From positions 128,152,521-128,216,520 of the forward strand of contig NC_064621.1 in assembly GCF_023898315.1 (NCBI RefSeq): 64,000 nt of DNA, written 5' to 3'. The position numbers and the translations under genes are program-made. Positions 22,008 to 33,000 of the stretch are shown piece by piece. The notes under the pieces were generated by a model. That model searched no databases. It saw only the letters and a list, made by a program, of their open reading frames with translations, and was not told the origin of the DNA. Source of the DNA: Schistocerca nitens. Taxonomy: Eukaryota > Arthropoda > Insecta > Orthoptera > Acrididae. Within the stretch, counting starts at the first letter, position 1, and every line of letters begins with the position of its first letter.

Positions 22008-22213
22008 GCCCGCATCTCGTGGTCCTGCGGTAGCGTTCTCGCTTCCCACGCCCGGGTTCCCGGGTTCGATTCCCGGCGGGGTCAGGGATTTTCTCTGCCT
22101 CGTGATGGCTGGGTGTTGTGTGCTGTCCTTAGGTTAGTTAGGTTTAAGTAGTTCTAAGTTCTAGGGGACTGATGACCATAGCTGTTAAGTCCCATAGTGC
22201 TCAGAAAAAAAAA
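22008..22213 (+). mobile_element. tRNA-derived SINE, family B (different head, shared tail)
   Basis: The head reads CTCGTGGTCCTGCGGTAGCG with box B GGGTTCGATTCCCGGCGGGG, unlike the family A head. From about 22120 onward the body (CTTAGGTTAGTTAGGTTTAA, GTTCTAGGGGACTGATGACC, CATAGTGCTCAG) is the same as in family A. It ends in a run of A. The target repeats are GTCTCGATTTGGC at 21995-22007 and 22214-22226, exact over 13 bp. Confidence 0.95.
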
Positions 22214-22504
22214 GTCTCGATTTGGCAAGAAAGGGGTTGGGACTGGTGGATCCTCAATTAAGCGACACTATTTCTCCTAGGTGTTGATGGTAATGGGCTC
22301 TACATATATTAGGGTATAGAGAGTCGGGTTAACCTCGCGCAGTGTCAGCTCTGGGGACATAAACGAGTTGATGGCAAACAACATCGCTTAATGTAGCATA
22401 ACACATAGCTGACACTGTCGCTAGGCCAGATGCTATCGCCTGTCCTGTTTCAGAGGAAACCATTCAGCCTGCAAGATTCGGGCAATCACAGAGGGTGGGA
22501 TTAT

Positions 22505-23028
22505 TGGTAGCTGGGAGCTCCAACGTTAGGTGCGTTATGGGGCCCTTAGGGAGCTGGCTGATAAGAAGGGTGAGAAAACCAAAGTGCACTCCGTGTGCAT
22601 ACCGGGTGGAGTCATTCCAGATATGGAAAGTGTCCTTCCGGATGTCATGAAAGCACAGGGTGCAGCCAACTTCTGGTGGTTGCTCACGTCGGTACCAATG
22701 ATGTCACTTTGGATCAGAAGAGATTCTCTCTGGTTTCGAGCGGCTAACAGAAGTGGTAAAGGCTGCTTGCTTGCTTGCTTGCAAGATGAAAGCAGAGCTC
22801 ACCATTTGCAGCATCGTTGACAGGACCGGTTGCGGACCTCTGGTACAGAGCCGAGTGGAGAGACTCAGACGGTTCTGCAACCGTGTAGGCTGCAGATTCC
22901 TCGACTTGTGCCAAAGGGTGGTTCGGTTTCGGGTTCCGCTGAATTGGTCAGGTGTCCATTATACGCAGGAGGAGGCTACACGGGTAGCAGGAGCTGTCTG
23001 GCGTGGACTGGGAGGTTTTTTAGGTTAG
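22505..23028 (+). pseudogene. CR1 ORF1: SGNH/GDSL-type esterase domain, frameshifted
   Basis: In changing frames one reads LLVAGSSNVRC (nucleophile block, G-S-S-N), a later block equivalent to H-V-G-T-N-D-V near 22685-22705, then LTICSIV and GPLVQSRVERLRRF, and finally PLNWSGVHYTQEEATRVA. The last part holds the catalytic His in the W-S-x-V-H-Y form. CR1 ORF1 proteins often carry such an esterase, whose role in retrotransposition is not settled. Frameshifts split it, so it should be inactive. The last part overlaps in another frame with the beginning of the endonuclease ORF. Confidence 0.75.
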
Positions 23029-23089
23029 AGGAGCTCGGGAAAATACAAGAAGGGCTTCAGTCACAAAGTGTGCAGGCTGAACACAGGAA

Positions 23090-25740
23090 AAACGTAGATA
23101 CAGGAACCATTCGTATAACAGTTGTAAATTGTCGTAGCTGTGTTGGGAAAGTACCAGAGCTCCAAGCGCTAATAGAAAGCACTGATGCTCAAATCGTTAT
23201 AGGCACTGAAAGTTGGCTAAAGCCGGATTTAAGCTCAGCTGAAATTTTTGTGAAGAACCTAATGATGTTCCGAAAGGATAGGCTAAACACGGTAGGCGGT
23301 GGCGTGTTTGTTGCTGTCAGTAGTAGTTTAACTTGTCGCGAAATTGAAGTAGATACTTCCTGTGCGTTAGTAAGGGCAGAGGTCATTGTTGGCAAGCGGA
23401 ATAAAATAACAACTGGATCCTATTACCGACTTCCAAATTCAGATGATACAGTTGCTGAAAGGTTCAAAGAAAACTTGAGTTTGATTTCAAAGGCGTACCC
23501 GACTCTTACAATAATAGTTGGTGGTAACTTTAATTTACCCTCGATTTGTTGGCGAAAATACATGTTTAACTCCGGAGGTATGCATAAAATACCATCCGAA
23601 ATTGTGCTAAATGCATTCTCTGAAAATTATTTCAAACAGTTAGTTCATGAGCCAACGCGAATAGTAAACGGTTGTGAAAACACACTTGATCGCTTAGCAA
23701 CAAATAATCCTGAGTAAATAACGAGCATCAAAACCGATTTAGGGATTAGTGAACACAGGGCTGTCGTAGCGAGACTGAATATTGTAACCCCGAAATCCTC
23801 GAAAAATAAGCGAAAAATATACCTATTCAATAAAGCAGATAAAAATTCACTTCAGCTTTCCTGAGAGACAATCTCCACTCATTCCAAATGAATAATGTAA
23901 GTGTAGACCAGATGTGGCTTAAATTCAAAGAAATAGTACCGGCAGTAATTGAGAGATTTATACCAAATAAATTAACAAACGACGGAGCTGACCCTACTTG
24001 GTACACAAAACGGATTAGAAAACTGTTTCAGAAACAACGAAACAAATATGCCAAATTTAAATAGACGCAAAATCCCCAAGATTGGCGATCTTTTACAGAA
24101 GCTCGAAATTTAGAGCGGACTTCAATGCGAGATGCTTATAACAGTTTCCACAACGAAACTTTGTCTCGAAACTTGACAGAGGATCCAAAGAGATTCTGGT
24201 CGTATGTGAAGTATGTTAGTGGCAAAAAACAATCAATGCCGTCTCTGCGCGATAGCAATGCAGATACTGTCGAAGACAGTGCTGCCAAAGCGGAGTTACT
24301 AAACACAACCTTCCGAAATGGCTTCACAAATAAAGAAGAAATAAATATTCCAGAATTCGAATCGAGAACAGCTGCCACCATGAGTGATGTAGAAGTAAAT
24401 ATCCTCGGAGTAGTGAAGCAACTTCAATCACTTAATGAACGCAAGTCTTCTGGTCCAGACTGTATACCAATTAGGTTCCTTTAGGAGCATGCTGATGCAT
24501 TAGCTCCATACTTAACAATCATTTACAACCGTTCGCTCGACGAAAGTTCCGTACCCAAAGACAAGAAAGTTGCAGAGGTTACACCAATATTCAAGAAAGG
24601 TATTACGAGTAATCCACTAACTTACAGACCCATATCGTTAACGTCGATATGCAGCAGGATTTTGGAAGATATATTGTGTTCGAACATTGTGAATTACCTA
24701 GAAGAAAACGGTGTATTGACACACAGTCAACATGGGTTTAGAAAACATCGTTCCTGTGAAACACAACTAGCCCTTTATTCACATGAAGTGTTGAGTGCTA
24801 TTGACAAGTGATAGCAGATCGATTCCGTATTTCTAGATTTCCGGAAGGCTTTTGACACTGTACCACACAAGCGGCTCGGAGTGAAACAGCGTGCTTATGG
24901 AATATCGTCTCAGTTATGTGACTGGATTTGTGATTTCCTGTCAGAAAGGTCACAGTGCGTAGGAACTGACGGAAAATCATCGAGTAAAACAGAAGTGATT
25001 TCTGGCGTTCCACAAGGTAGTGTTATAGGCCCTTTGCTGTTTCTTATCTATATAAACGATTTGGGAGACAATCTGAGCAGCCGTCTTAGGTTTGCAGATG
25101 ACGACTGTCGTTTATCGACTAATAAAGTCATCAGAAGATCAAAACAAACTGATAAACGATTTAGAAAAGATATCTGAATGGTTCGAAAAGTGGCAGTTGA
25201 CCCTAAATAACGAAAAGTGTGAGGTCATTCACATGAGTGCGAAAAGGAACTCGTTAAACTTCGGTTACAAGATAAATCAGTCTAATCTAAAAGCCGTAAA
25301 TTCAACTAAATACCTATGTATTACAATTACGAACAACTTAAATTGGAAGGAACACATATAAAACGTTGTGGTTCAAATTGCTCTGAGCGCTATGGGACTT
25401 AACATCTGAGGTCATCAGTCCCCTAGAACTTGGAACTACTTAAACCTTACCAACCTAAGGACATCACACACATCCATTCCCGACGCAGGATTCGAACCTG
25501 CGACCGTAGCGGTCGCACGGTTCCAGACTGAAGCGCCTAGAACCGCTCGGGCACACCGGCCGGCAAAACGTTGTGGGAAAGGCTAACCAAAGATTTCGTT
25601 TTATTGGCAGGACACTTAGAAAATTAACAGAACCTACTAAGGAGACTACCTACACTACGGTTGTCCTCTTTTAGAAAACTGCTGCGCGGTGTGAGATCCT
25701 TACCTGATAGGACCAACGGAGTACATCGAAAAAGTTCAGA
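23090..25740 (+). pseudogene. CR1 ORF2: AP-endonuclease and reverse transcriptase, broken
   Basis: The frame up to 23717 carries the endonuclease: VVNCRSCVGK near the start, IGTESWL (catalytic Glu), GGVFVAVS, then IIVGGNFNLP, where the usual GDFN Asp is changed to Asn. A stop follows and the thumb region is in pieces (FWSYVKYVSGKKQSMPSL near 24195). The reverse transcriptase follows: PISLTSICSRILED, HGFRKHRSCETQLAL, FLDFRKAFDTVPHKRL, GVPQGSVIGPLLFLIYIND, then FADD. Stops occur at about 23717, 24062, 24482 and 24810. Two SINEs (25372-25564 and 25782-25983) split the C-terminal part. It is inactive. Confidence 0.9.
25372..25564 (-). mobile_element. tRNA-derived SINE, family A, copy 5
   Basis: The copy interrupts the CR1 C-terminal coding region. 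The target repeats are AAAACGTTGTGG at 25360-25371 and 25565-25576 (exact, 12 bp). The head end reads GGGCACACCGGCCGGC. Confidence 0.95.
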
Positions 25741-25781
25741 GATAGGCAGCATGTTTTGTATTATTGCGAAATATGGGAGAG

Positions 25782-25983
25782 AAAAAATGGTTCAAATGGC
25801 TCTGAGCATTATAGGACTTAACTTCTGAGGTCATCAGTCCCATAGAACTTAGAACTACTTAAACCTTACTAACCTAAGGACATGACACACATCCATGGCC
25901 GAGGCAGGATTTGAACCTGCGACCGTAGCGGTCGGGCGGTTCCAGACTGTAGCGCCTAGAACCGCTCGGCCACCATAGCCGAC
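25782..25983 (-). mobile_element. tRNA-derived SINE, family A, copy 6
   Basis: A second SINE in the same CR1, 217 bp beyond copy 5. It begins with a poly-A-like AAAAAATGG block. The target repeats are TATGGGAGAG at 25772-25781 and 25984-25993. Confidence 0.95.
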
Positions 25984-26459
25984 TATGGGAGAGTGTGTCA
26001 CAGAAATGATACAGGATTTGGGCTGGAAATTATTAAAAGAAAGGCGTTTCTCGTTGCGAAGGTATCTTCTCACGAAATTCCAATCATCATCTTTCTTCTC
26101 CGAATGCGAAAATATTTTGTTGACACCGACCTAAATAGGGTGGAACGATCACCACAATAAAATAAGGGAAATTAGAGCTCGTGTTTGTTCTTTCCGCGCA
26201 ATATAGGAGATTGGAATAATAGAGAATTGTGAAGGTGCTTCGATGGACCCTCTGCTAGCCACTTAAATGTGATTTGCAGAGTATCCATGTAGATGTAGAT
26301 GTAGCATAAACGTAACAGCATACTAACGGAGCAGAGTTCAGCGAATCAGTCGCCAGTTGAGTGTTCTAAAACGAAAACCACTGAGCAGCTGTAATGTAAG
26401 GCGACTATATCCCCGATGACTTCAGATGCTACTTCGCATTTATTGACGAGAAATGGAAT

Positions 26460-27195
26460 TCCCACTAGCACACAACTCTAATAACAGAAAAAGCAGAAAA
26501 AATACTACATAAACTAGCGAGGCTAAATTCAAAACAGTACGAACTACATCTACCAATCACATGGGGATACCGCTCTGCGCACTTCGGATCAGTACACAGC
26601 TTCATAGCTGGCATGTATGCACACGAACAGAACCTGATCACCAATAAAGCACCAATCAGACGAGGATAGAGAAGTGTCCTACTTAGACTATCAGGAGCCT
26701 TCGGCACCACTTCAGTGGATGCAGTATTTGTAGTGTGCGGAATGTGCTCGACAGATACCGTCATAAAAAAAAGAGATGCAATGTGCTGGTTAAAGGTGGG
26801 GACACTAGACAGGGCACACACAGTAACTTGTGTGGACCATACGTCCCCTTAAAAGTTGGCTTTTGGATACATGGCAAGATAAGTTGGATATAGAAGAAAA
26901 GGGACGTTGATTGTACGACTTACTCCGAGACATAAGAGAGTCGTTGAGAAAGAGACATATAGATCCCAGCCGCGGTATAGCACATTTCCTAAATGGACAT
27001 GGACCTTATTCCACACATTTAAACCACATGAGTCTGAGACAGACACCTACATGCACTTCGGGGGAAGAAGGTTTTCCAAAAGATCCTGAACAAAGATCAC
27101 AGCTAAATGCATTAAGAGACAGTACTTCGAAAACAACACACGAAATCTGCAATGTAACACCAATCTCCAGACAGTTAACAGTAGCACACACGCAG
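26460..27195 (+). pseudogene. I/R1-clade LINE, C-terminal remnant
   Basis: One frame reads LHKLARLNSKQYELHLPITW then RLSGAFGTTSVDAVFVVCG, which matches the segment after the reverse transcriptase in I or R1 LINEs, where L-x-G-A-Y-R-T-T-S-x-x-A-L is common. A later frame (26911-27198) gives DLLRDIRESLRKRHIDP, HFLNGHGPYSTHLNHMSLR and TPTCTSGEEG, close to the F-L-T-G-H-G-x-F-x-x-Y-L ... S-P-x-C-x-C-G-E zinc-binding end of the same clade. The first Cys of the C-x-C pair is kept and the second is Ser. It is frameshifted and 5'-truncated. Confidence 0.65.
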
Positions 27196-27309
27196 TGACA
27201 GTGACAACACTGTCAATTTAGAGGATGTGAAGGAGGAAGATGAGATGTAACAGTAACTAAGACACCTAATTAATCAGATATAACACGCTGAAATGCACTG
27301 AATGCAATA

Positions 27310-28530
27310 TACAGTGAAAAGCGAAAGAAACTGATACACCTGCTTAATATCGTGTAGGGCCACCGAGAGAACGCAGAAGTGTCTCACCACGACGTGGCAT
27401 GGACTCGACTAATAACTGAAACAGTGCTGGAGGCAATTGACGCCGTTGATCCTGCAGGGCTTTCCACAAATCCGAAAGAGTTCGAGGAGGTGGAGATCTC
27501 TTCTGAACAGCATGTAGCAAAGCATCCCAGGTACGCTCAGTAATGTTCATGTCTGGGGAGTTTCTTGATAAGCAGAAATATTAACTCATAAAAGTGTTCC
27601 TGGAGCCACTCTGTAGCAATTCTGGACGTGTGGAGTGTCCCACTGTCCTGCTGGAATTGACCAAGTCCGTCGGAATTCACAATGGACAAAAATGGATTCA
27701 GATGATCAGACCGAATACTTACGCACTTGTCACCTGTCAGAGTCGTATCTAGACATATCAGGGGTCCCATATCACCTCCAACTGCGCACGACCAACACCA
27801 TTGCAGAGCCTCCACCAGCTTGAACAGTCCCCTGCTGACATGCGGGTCGATGGATTCATGAGGCTGTCTCCATACCCATATACGTCCATCCACTTGATAC
27901 AATTTCAAACGAGACTTGCCCAACTAGACAACATGTTCCCAGTCATCAACAGTCCAATATCGGTGCTGACGAGCCAAGTCGAGGCCTAAAGCTTTGTGTC
28001 GCGCAGTCATCAAGGGAACACGAGTGGGCCTTTAGATTCAGTAGCCCATATCGATCATGTTTCGTTGAATGATTCACAGGCTAACACTTGGTAATGGCCC
28101 AGCATTGAAATCTGCAGCAATATGCGGAAGGCTTGCACTTCGGTCACGTTGAACGTTTCTCTTCAATCTCAGTTGTCCCGTTCTTGCAAGATCTTTTTCT
28201 GGCCGCAGCCATATAGGAGATTTTATGTTTTCCCAGATCCCTGATATTCATGGTTCACTCGTGGAATGGTCGTACAGGAAAATGACCACTTCATCGCTAC
28301 CTCGAAGATGCTGTGTCCCAGCGCTTATGCGCCGACTGTAACACTCCGCGTTCAAATTCACTTAAATTTTGGTAGCCTGCCATTGCAACAGGAGTAACTG
28401 ATCTAATAACTGCGCAGACACGTGATGCCTTGTATATGTGTTGCCGACCGCAGCGCCGTAATCTACCTGTTTATATATATCAGTACTTGAATACGAATGC
28501 CTTTATCAGCTTCTTTGGTGCTTCAGTGTA
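27310..28530 (-). mobile_element. Tc1-like transposon (second family), full length but mutated
   Basis: The ends are inverted repeats of 27 bp: TACAGTGAAAAGCGAAAGAA at 27310 and the complement of TACACTGAAGCACCAAAGAA ending at 28530. A start region near 28385 reads MAGYQNLSEFERGVLQS in the minus direction. The element is on the minus strand with a damaged transposase. I recognise the sequence as a common arthropod Tc1 family. No intact copy is present in the window. Confidence 0.9.
27341..28386 (-). pseudogene. Tc1-like transposase, frameshifted
   Basis: The minus strand starts MAGYQNLSEFERGVLQS, followed by a helix-turn-helix with many breaks. The middle frame (27923-27537) reads LKLYQVDGRIWVWRQPHESI and LGQFQQDSGTLHTSR, where the catalytic D-N-A-R-P-H has become D-S-G-T-L-H. 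The final frame (27550-27344) has MNITERTWDALL, in which the catalytic Glu of N-I-I-E-H-I-W-D is seen as I-T-E-R-T-W-D, and it ends GGPTRY. The sequence between the last two motifs is disrupted. The element cannot move itself. Confidence 0.85.
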
Positions 28531-30335
28531 AAATCTGGGAGCGCTCTGAGTAATTTTGGTATACTTAAGAACATAGTGTTTTTTCTCGTGGTATCTAATG
28601 TCGTCTCTATCGTTTCCCCATCTCCAGTACCGTGTCAGTTGTCTGATGAAACATGCTTGCCAGTACACGGCTGCATTCGACAATACGAAAATTAGATTTT
28701 TAACTGGCAGTGATAAATTTTTGTATTTATGATTAATGAATCAGTCCTAGTCAACAAATCTTTTGCAAATAATCTATTAAGGGCAGTAACAGTTAAACGA
28801 TTCATTTAATTTATGAATTGCGAAATATTCGTTCGATATTGCAGCATGTTGTTGATAGTATCGATTGGGCAGTTCATATGGAACGCATCTTGAGCTTTGT
28901 AGATGTTATCTAAATCTTCATGGAAACCTACACTGCTGTATCAAAAGTATTTCATACGACCATTGGAAAACTTTGGATTAAAATTCAGCAATTTTTTTGT
29001 AGTAAGGCTTACCTGCAACGAGAATCAATGCTAAAATTTTGTTCCGAAGATTTTTATTAGATTTGCTATTTTGATTTTGAAATAAATTACGTATGACTTT
29101 GCATCTCGTAGAAAATGAAATTCGTTTGTTACAAATAAATGATTTAGATGCGGTGTTGCCGAGTGTCTAAATTAATTAAACCTTCCATGAACTTACAGCT
29201 AAATACGGTTTCGCGTGCTTCCTACTCTTTGCAAATTAGAGATGAAGCATTTAGAGAAGTGTTTGTGGATCAGTGTAAGGAAATCAAGTTTTCCGTGGCG
29301 CCTGTAACAGTAATTATTTGGCCACTTTTCGTTATATTTACAATCATCAAAATTAGTACTGGAATCATTACACCATGTAAATTAGGAGGGAAATGTGCAG
29401 CAGTTAGTTTTCTTCACTTGCCTAAAGTACCGCTTTCCCTGACAGTTCTTACACGAAGAAGGTTTTATACGAGAAGTGGTTGCAAATAACTCCCGCTTTC
29501 ATTGCCCCTTGTGTGAAAAGCTGATGTTCTGTCATGACGAACGGTACTTCATCTTTTCTTCATTATGTGTTTTGCCGCCTTACGTCTCTCCTCACTTAAC
29601 ATAAAAATGTAGAACCTGCGAAATCATTACTTTTTACCGTCATTAGTGATCTTACTAAATTAACTCAATTCCTCTCTGTAAATCTTTGGGAAGATTTGAG
29701 TGAAGACGACAATGCAAATACTGTAGACGAATTTAGTTATACTGTCTTAGCTTAAATCATTAAAGGTTCTCTTCCTAGAAAGCTTGCTGTTGCATCCAGT
29801 CTCACTTACTTTGCCTGTTAGTCATATCTGAGTGCAGAAAAGTACATACTATCCAGGAATGTGTACCGATAGTTAACATTAAAAATGTTAAGTGTAAACG
29901 TTCTGTCTAAACGAACACAGCAAAACCAACTGTGTTGTTCCCAACTTAGTTCCGCACACGTCAAAGACAGCAAAACATAATCCAAGTTATCAATAAATTA
30001 CTTTTCAAGTAAATTTCCTTCTTTGGTGAAATACCAAAACAAGCAACTATGAAAGCCGTTAAAACAACTCTTATTTCGAATTAAACTTTAGAGGAAGTTT
30101 CTCCAAAGTCAACGATATGGTACGGTACGTACTTTTTGTCAAATTCACAGCCATTAACATTTCGATGGTGCTAACGACACAGATTATAGAAGCTGTCAGA
30201 ATGAATAACTTTTTAAAACTTTCGTGGCGTATAGACTGTTACACAAAATTTTGGCGAACAGCTGGATGTCTGTAACTTGCTGGCACGATACTTCATCGAA
30301 GAGTCTTCTGCCCATCTTCAGGACATACTAGCGAC
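28531..30335. other. Unassigned AT-rich sequence
   Basis: A plus-strand frame at 29148-29489 (113 codons) is the longest. It has a hydrophobic stretch (VIIWPLFVIFTIIKI) but no recognisable domain and no splice or promoter context. I do not call it a gene. Confidence 0.35.
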
Positions 30336-30339
30336 AAGA

Positions 30340-31419
30340 CACTGAGCTTTCCTATTTCTAACTTCGTGTGATAGTGATTTGTCAACCTGGAAAAACCGTT
30401 TGCCAATATAAAATGGTGGGAGATGTTCGAAATTCTCAGAAAAGCAGGGATAAGGGGAGAAACGGTATATATAATATGTACAAGAACCAAGAGGGAGCAG
30501 TAAGGGTGGATGACGAAGAGCGAAGTTCGCGGATTAAAAAGGGTGTCAGACAGGGATGTAGTCTTTCGGCCGTACTGTTCAATCTATAGATCGAAGAAGC
30601 AATGATGTAAATAAAAGTAAGGTCCAGAAATGGAATTAAAATTTAAGGCGAAAAAATGTCAATGATACAGACATTGCTATTCTGAGTGAAAATGAAGAAT
30701 TACATGATCTGCTGAATGGAATGAACAGTCTAATGAGTACAGAATGTGGATTGATAGTAAATCGAAGAAAGATAAAAGTATTGAGAAGTAGCAGAAATGA
30801 GAACAGCGAGAAACTTAACATCATGATTGATGATCATGGAGTAGATGAAGTTAAGGAACTCTACTACCTAGGCAGCAAAATAATAGCGGAGCAAGGAGGA
30901 CATCAAAAGTAGACTAGCACTGGCAAAAATGCCAATCTTGGCCAAGATAAGTCTACTAGCATGAAACATAGGCCCTAATTTGAGGAATAAATTTCTGAGA
31001 ATGTACGTTTGGAGCGCTGTTTTGAATGGTACTGAAACATGAACTGTGGAATAAGCGGAACAGAAAAGAATCGAAGCATTTGAAATCTGCTGCTATAGAC
31101 GAACGCTGAAAATTAGGTGGACTGAAAAAGCGAGGCATGAGGAGGTTAAGTGCAGACTCGGAGAGGAACGGAATATGTGGAAAACACTGACATGGAGAAG
31201 TGACATGTGACTGGATGTGTCTTAAGACATCAGGGAATGACTTCCGTGGTACTAGAGGGAGCTGTAGAAGGTAAAAACTGTAGAGGAACTCAGAGATTGG
31301 AATACATCCAGCAAATAATTGAGGAAGTAAGTTGCAAGTGCTACTCTGGGATGAAGAGGTTGGCACAGGTGAGGAATTCGTGGCGGGCCGCATCAATCCA
31401 GTCAGAAGACTGATACAAC

Positions 31420-31448
<29 letters not shown>
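30340..31448 (+). pseudogene. RTE-type LINE, 5'-truncated, with poly-A tail
   Basis: The frame at 30368-30589 reads IYNMYKNQEGAVRVDDEE then IKKGVRQGCSLSAVLFNL, the box before the catalytic Asp pair in RTE reverse transcriptases. It continues LNGMNSLMSTECGLIVN, KVLRSSRNENSEKLNIMI and VDEVKELYYLGSKI. The C-terminal part includes CCYRRTLKIRWTE, TGCVLRHQGM and EGAVEGKN. Stops occur throughout. The tail is 29 A residues at 31420-31448. The same C-terminal blocks end the fragment at 5160-5517. Confidence 0.9.
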
Positions 31449-31451
<3 letters not shown>

Positions 31452-31835
31452 GTGAATCATGGAGTGTAGGTAAATTAGTAAAGAAGACAGTCAAAGCGTT
31501 TGAGATGTGGTACTATTGAAGGATGTTGATAAGGTACGAGGAGATTCCCGTCAGATTCGCAAAGAAAGGAGTATGTGAAAAATATTGACATGTGAAGAGA
31601 CAAGGTGACAAAGCAAATGTTAAGACAATGGCGAATAATTTACATAGTACTACAGGCAGCTCTAGATAGTAAAATCTGTAGGGGAAGACAGACTGGAATA
31701 TGTACAACAAATAACTATGGAAGGAGCAAGTGAGATGAAGAGGTTGGCTCAAGGGAGAAAATCGTGGCAGGTCGCATCGAATGAGTCAGGATTCTGACGA
31801 TTCAAAAAATAAATAAGGAAAGAAAGAAATAAAAA
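31449..31835 (+). pseudogene. Second RTE-type LINE 3' fragment in tandem
   Basis: Right after the poly-A tail another degraded copy of the RTE C-terminal region starts: VKAFEMWYY, then blocks equivalent to the E-G-K-x-R-G-R-P region and an EMKRLAQ-like segment. An A-rich, GAAA-repeat tail runs to about 31835. Two RTE 3' ends lie head to tail without a spacer, which suggests one inserted in or next to the other's tail. Confidence 0.65.
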
Positions 31836-32147
31836 GAAATAAACTGAAAGATGGTCTACAAGTGCCATTCTCAAGATGGTTTAGGGGGTACTTTTCCAAA
31901 TTATCATTTTATGTAAATAAATATTACTGTGCATAGTGATTTGCACTCTACATCAACATTAAGAGGACGGTAAGATATCTTCTGGATAATGTGATCCCGA
32001 GCACAGTTTAGAAGAAAAGTAAGGTCCTATTAAGTTAACTGTAGAGGCATGTATTAAAAACCTAACGCTTCTTATCTTTCTTCTGATGGTATTCTTTTAT
32101 GAATTATAGAAATTTATCGAATTGCTGCGCATCCTATATCTAGTTAC
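31836..32147. other. Unassigned AT-rich sequence
   Basis: Nothing recognisable is seen. Confidence 0.4.
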
Positions 32148-32320
32148 AACATTGTAAATTACTTAACTTAGTATTAATCTCCGACATGCTGTTATAACAA
32201 TGCAGATTACTTCATCTCGTATTAATTTCTTTCCCAACAATATAAATTGCTTAACTTATTATTAATTTCTGACATGCTGTTATTACTATGCAAACCACTA
32301 TACTTAGTATTAATTTCTTA
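32148..32320. repeat. Short minisatellite, about four 40-48-bp units
   Basis: Units start AACATTGTAAATTACTTAAC (32148), AACAATGCAGATTACTTCAT, AACAATATAAATTGCTTAAC and TACTATGCAAACCACTATAC. Each contains TATTAATTTC or TATTAATCTC, and two contain GACATGCTGTTAT. The units are diverged and differ in length. Confidence 0.65.
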
Positions 32321-32998
32321 TACCTTTATAACTACAGTCTTCCGAGATAACATAAAGCAACTACTGCAGAAGATTCTGGTGAGCCAGATCAGCGTTATTT
32401 ACCTGTGCAACACTGCTTCCTGACACCTTATTATTTACGAAAGGAGGCTAGCGTTCAGGCAACCTCTTAGAGACTGCTTCACGCTATGTCTCTCAAAATC
32501 ATTTTTAGACTAAGAGGCAGGTAAATGATGTTCAGAGTTTAGGGTAAGTTTCGGACTAGTGTTTATTGCTTATTAACACCTGATCGACTGACATTAGAGA
32601 CGATACTCATTATTGGTATTATAATAAATCTACTGTAAAATTACATTCCATTAAAAAGGGGGCTGGGGATTACTTTGTGCCCACCTCTGTAAAATATTTT
32701 AATCTCGTCTGTTTCTCTATATTTTCAAATTTTAGAAACGTATTTATGTTTCGAATGAATTCTTTTGCCTGATACCACAAACTTAACCTAGATCTTTAAG
32801 TCTCAGTAGTACATGTCACTTTCTTCAGGGAACAACATAGTCAAGAATTTAGGGATCAGGAGGTTACAACCTCTCTAAAAAGTATGTTGTGAGTAAAAGA
32901 GAGTAACAGCTAACGAAATCTGCATTCACGTACCCTTCCTCCTTTGTTAGTACACATAGCTGAAAATGTGTTGATGTTGCTAAGAGTGTGGTGAAAAG
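32321..32998. other. Unassigned AT-rich sequence
   Basis: No coding trace or repeat was recognised up to the Tc1-like copy 2. Confidence 0.4.
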
Positions 32999-33000
32999 TA

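Larger units (their letters stand above)
22300..26312 (+). mobile_element. CR1-like LINE, near full length, interrupted by two SINEs
   Basis: The element has an ORF1-like part with an SGNH esterase (about 22505-23028), an endonuclease and reverse transcriptase part (about 23090-25740), and a 3' end with ATGTAGATGTAGATGTA near 26290-26308. The same terminal hexamer repeat ends the CR1 copy at 36150-37405. Two SINEs lie inside it. The 5' border is uncertain. Confidence 0.85.

Noticed and set aside
29148..29489. 113-codon frame as a small membrane-protein gene
   Set aside because: One hydrophobic stretch only, no domain, no promoter or splice context.
30956..31396. Minus-strand 146-codon frame rich in Ser, Pro and Leu
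   Set aside because: It is antisense to the RTE C-terminal region, whose plus-strand blocks are recognisable.
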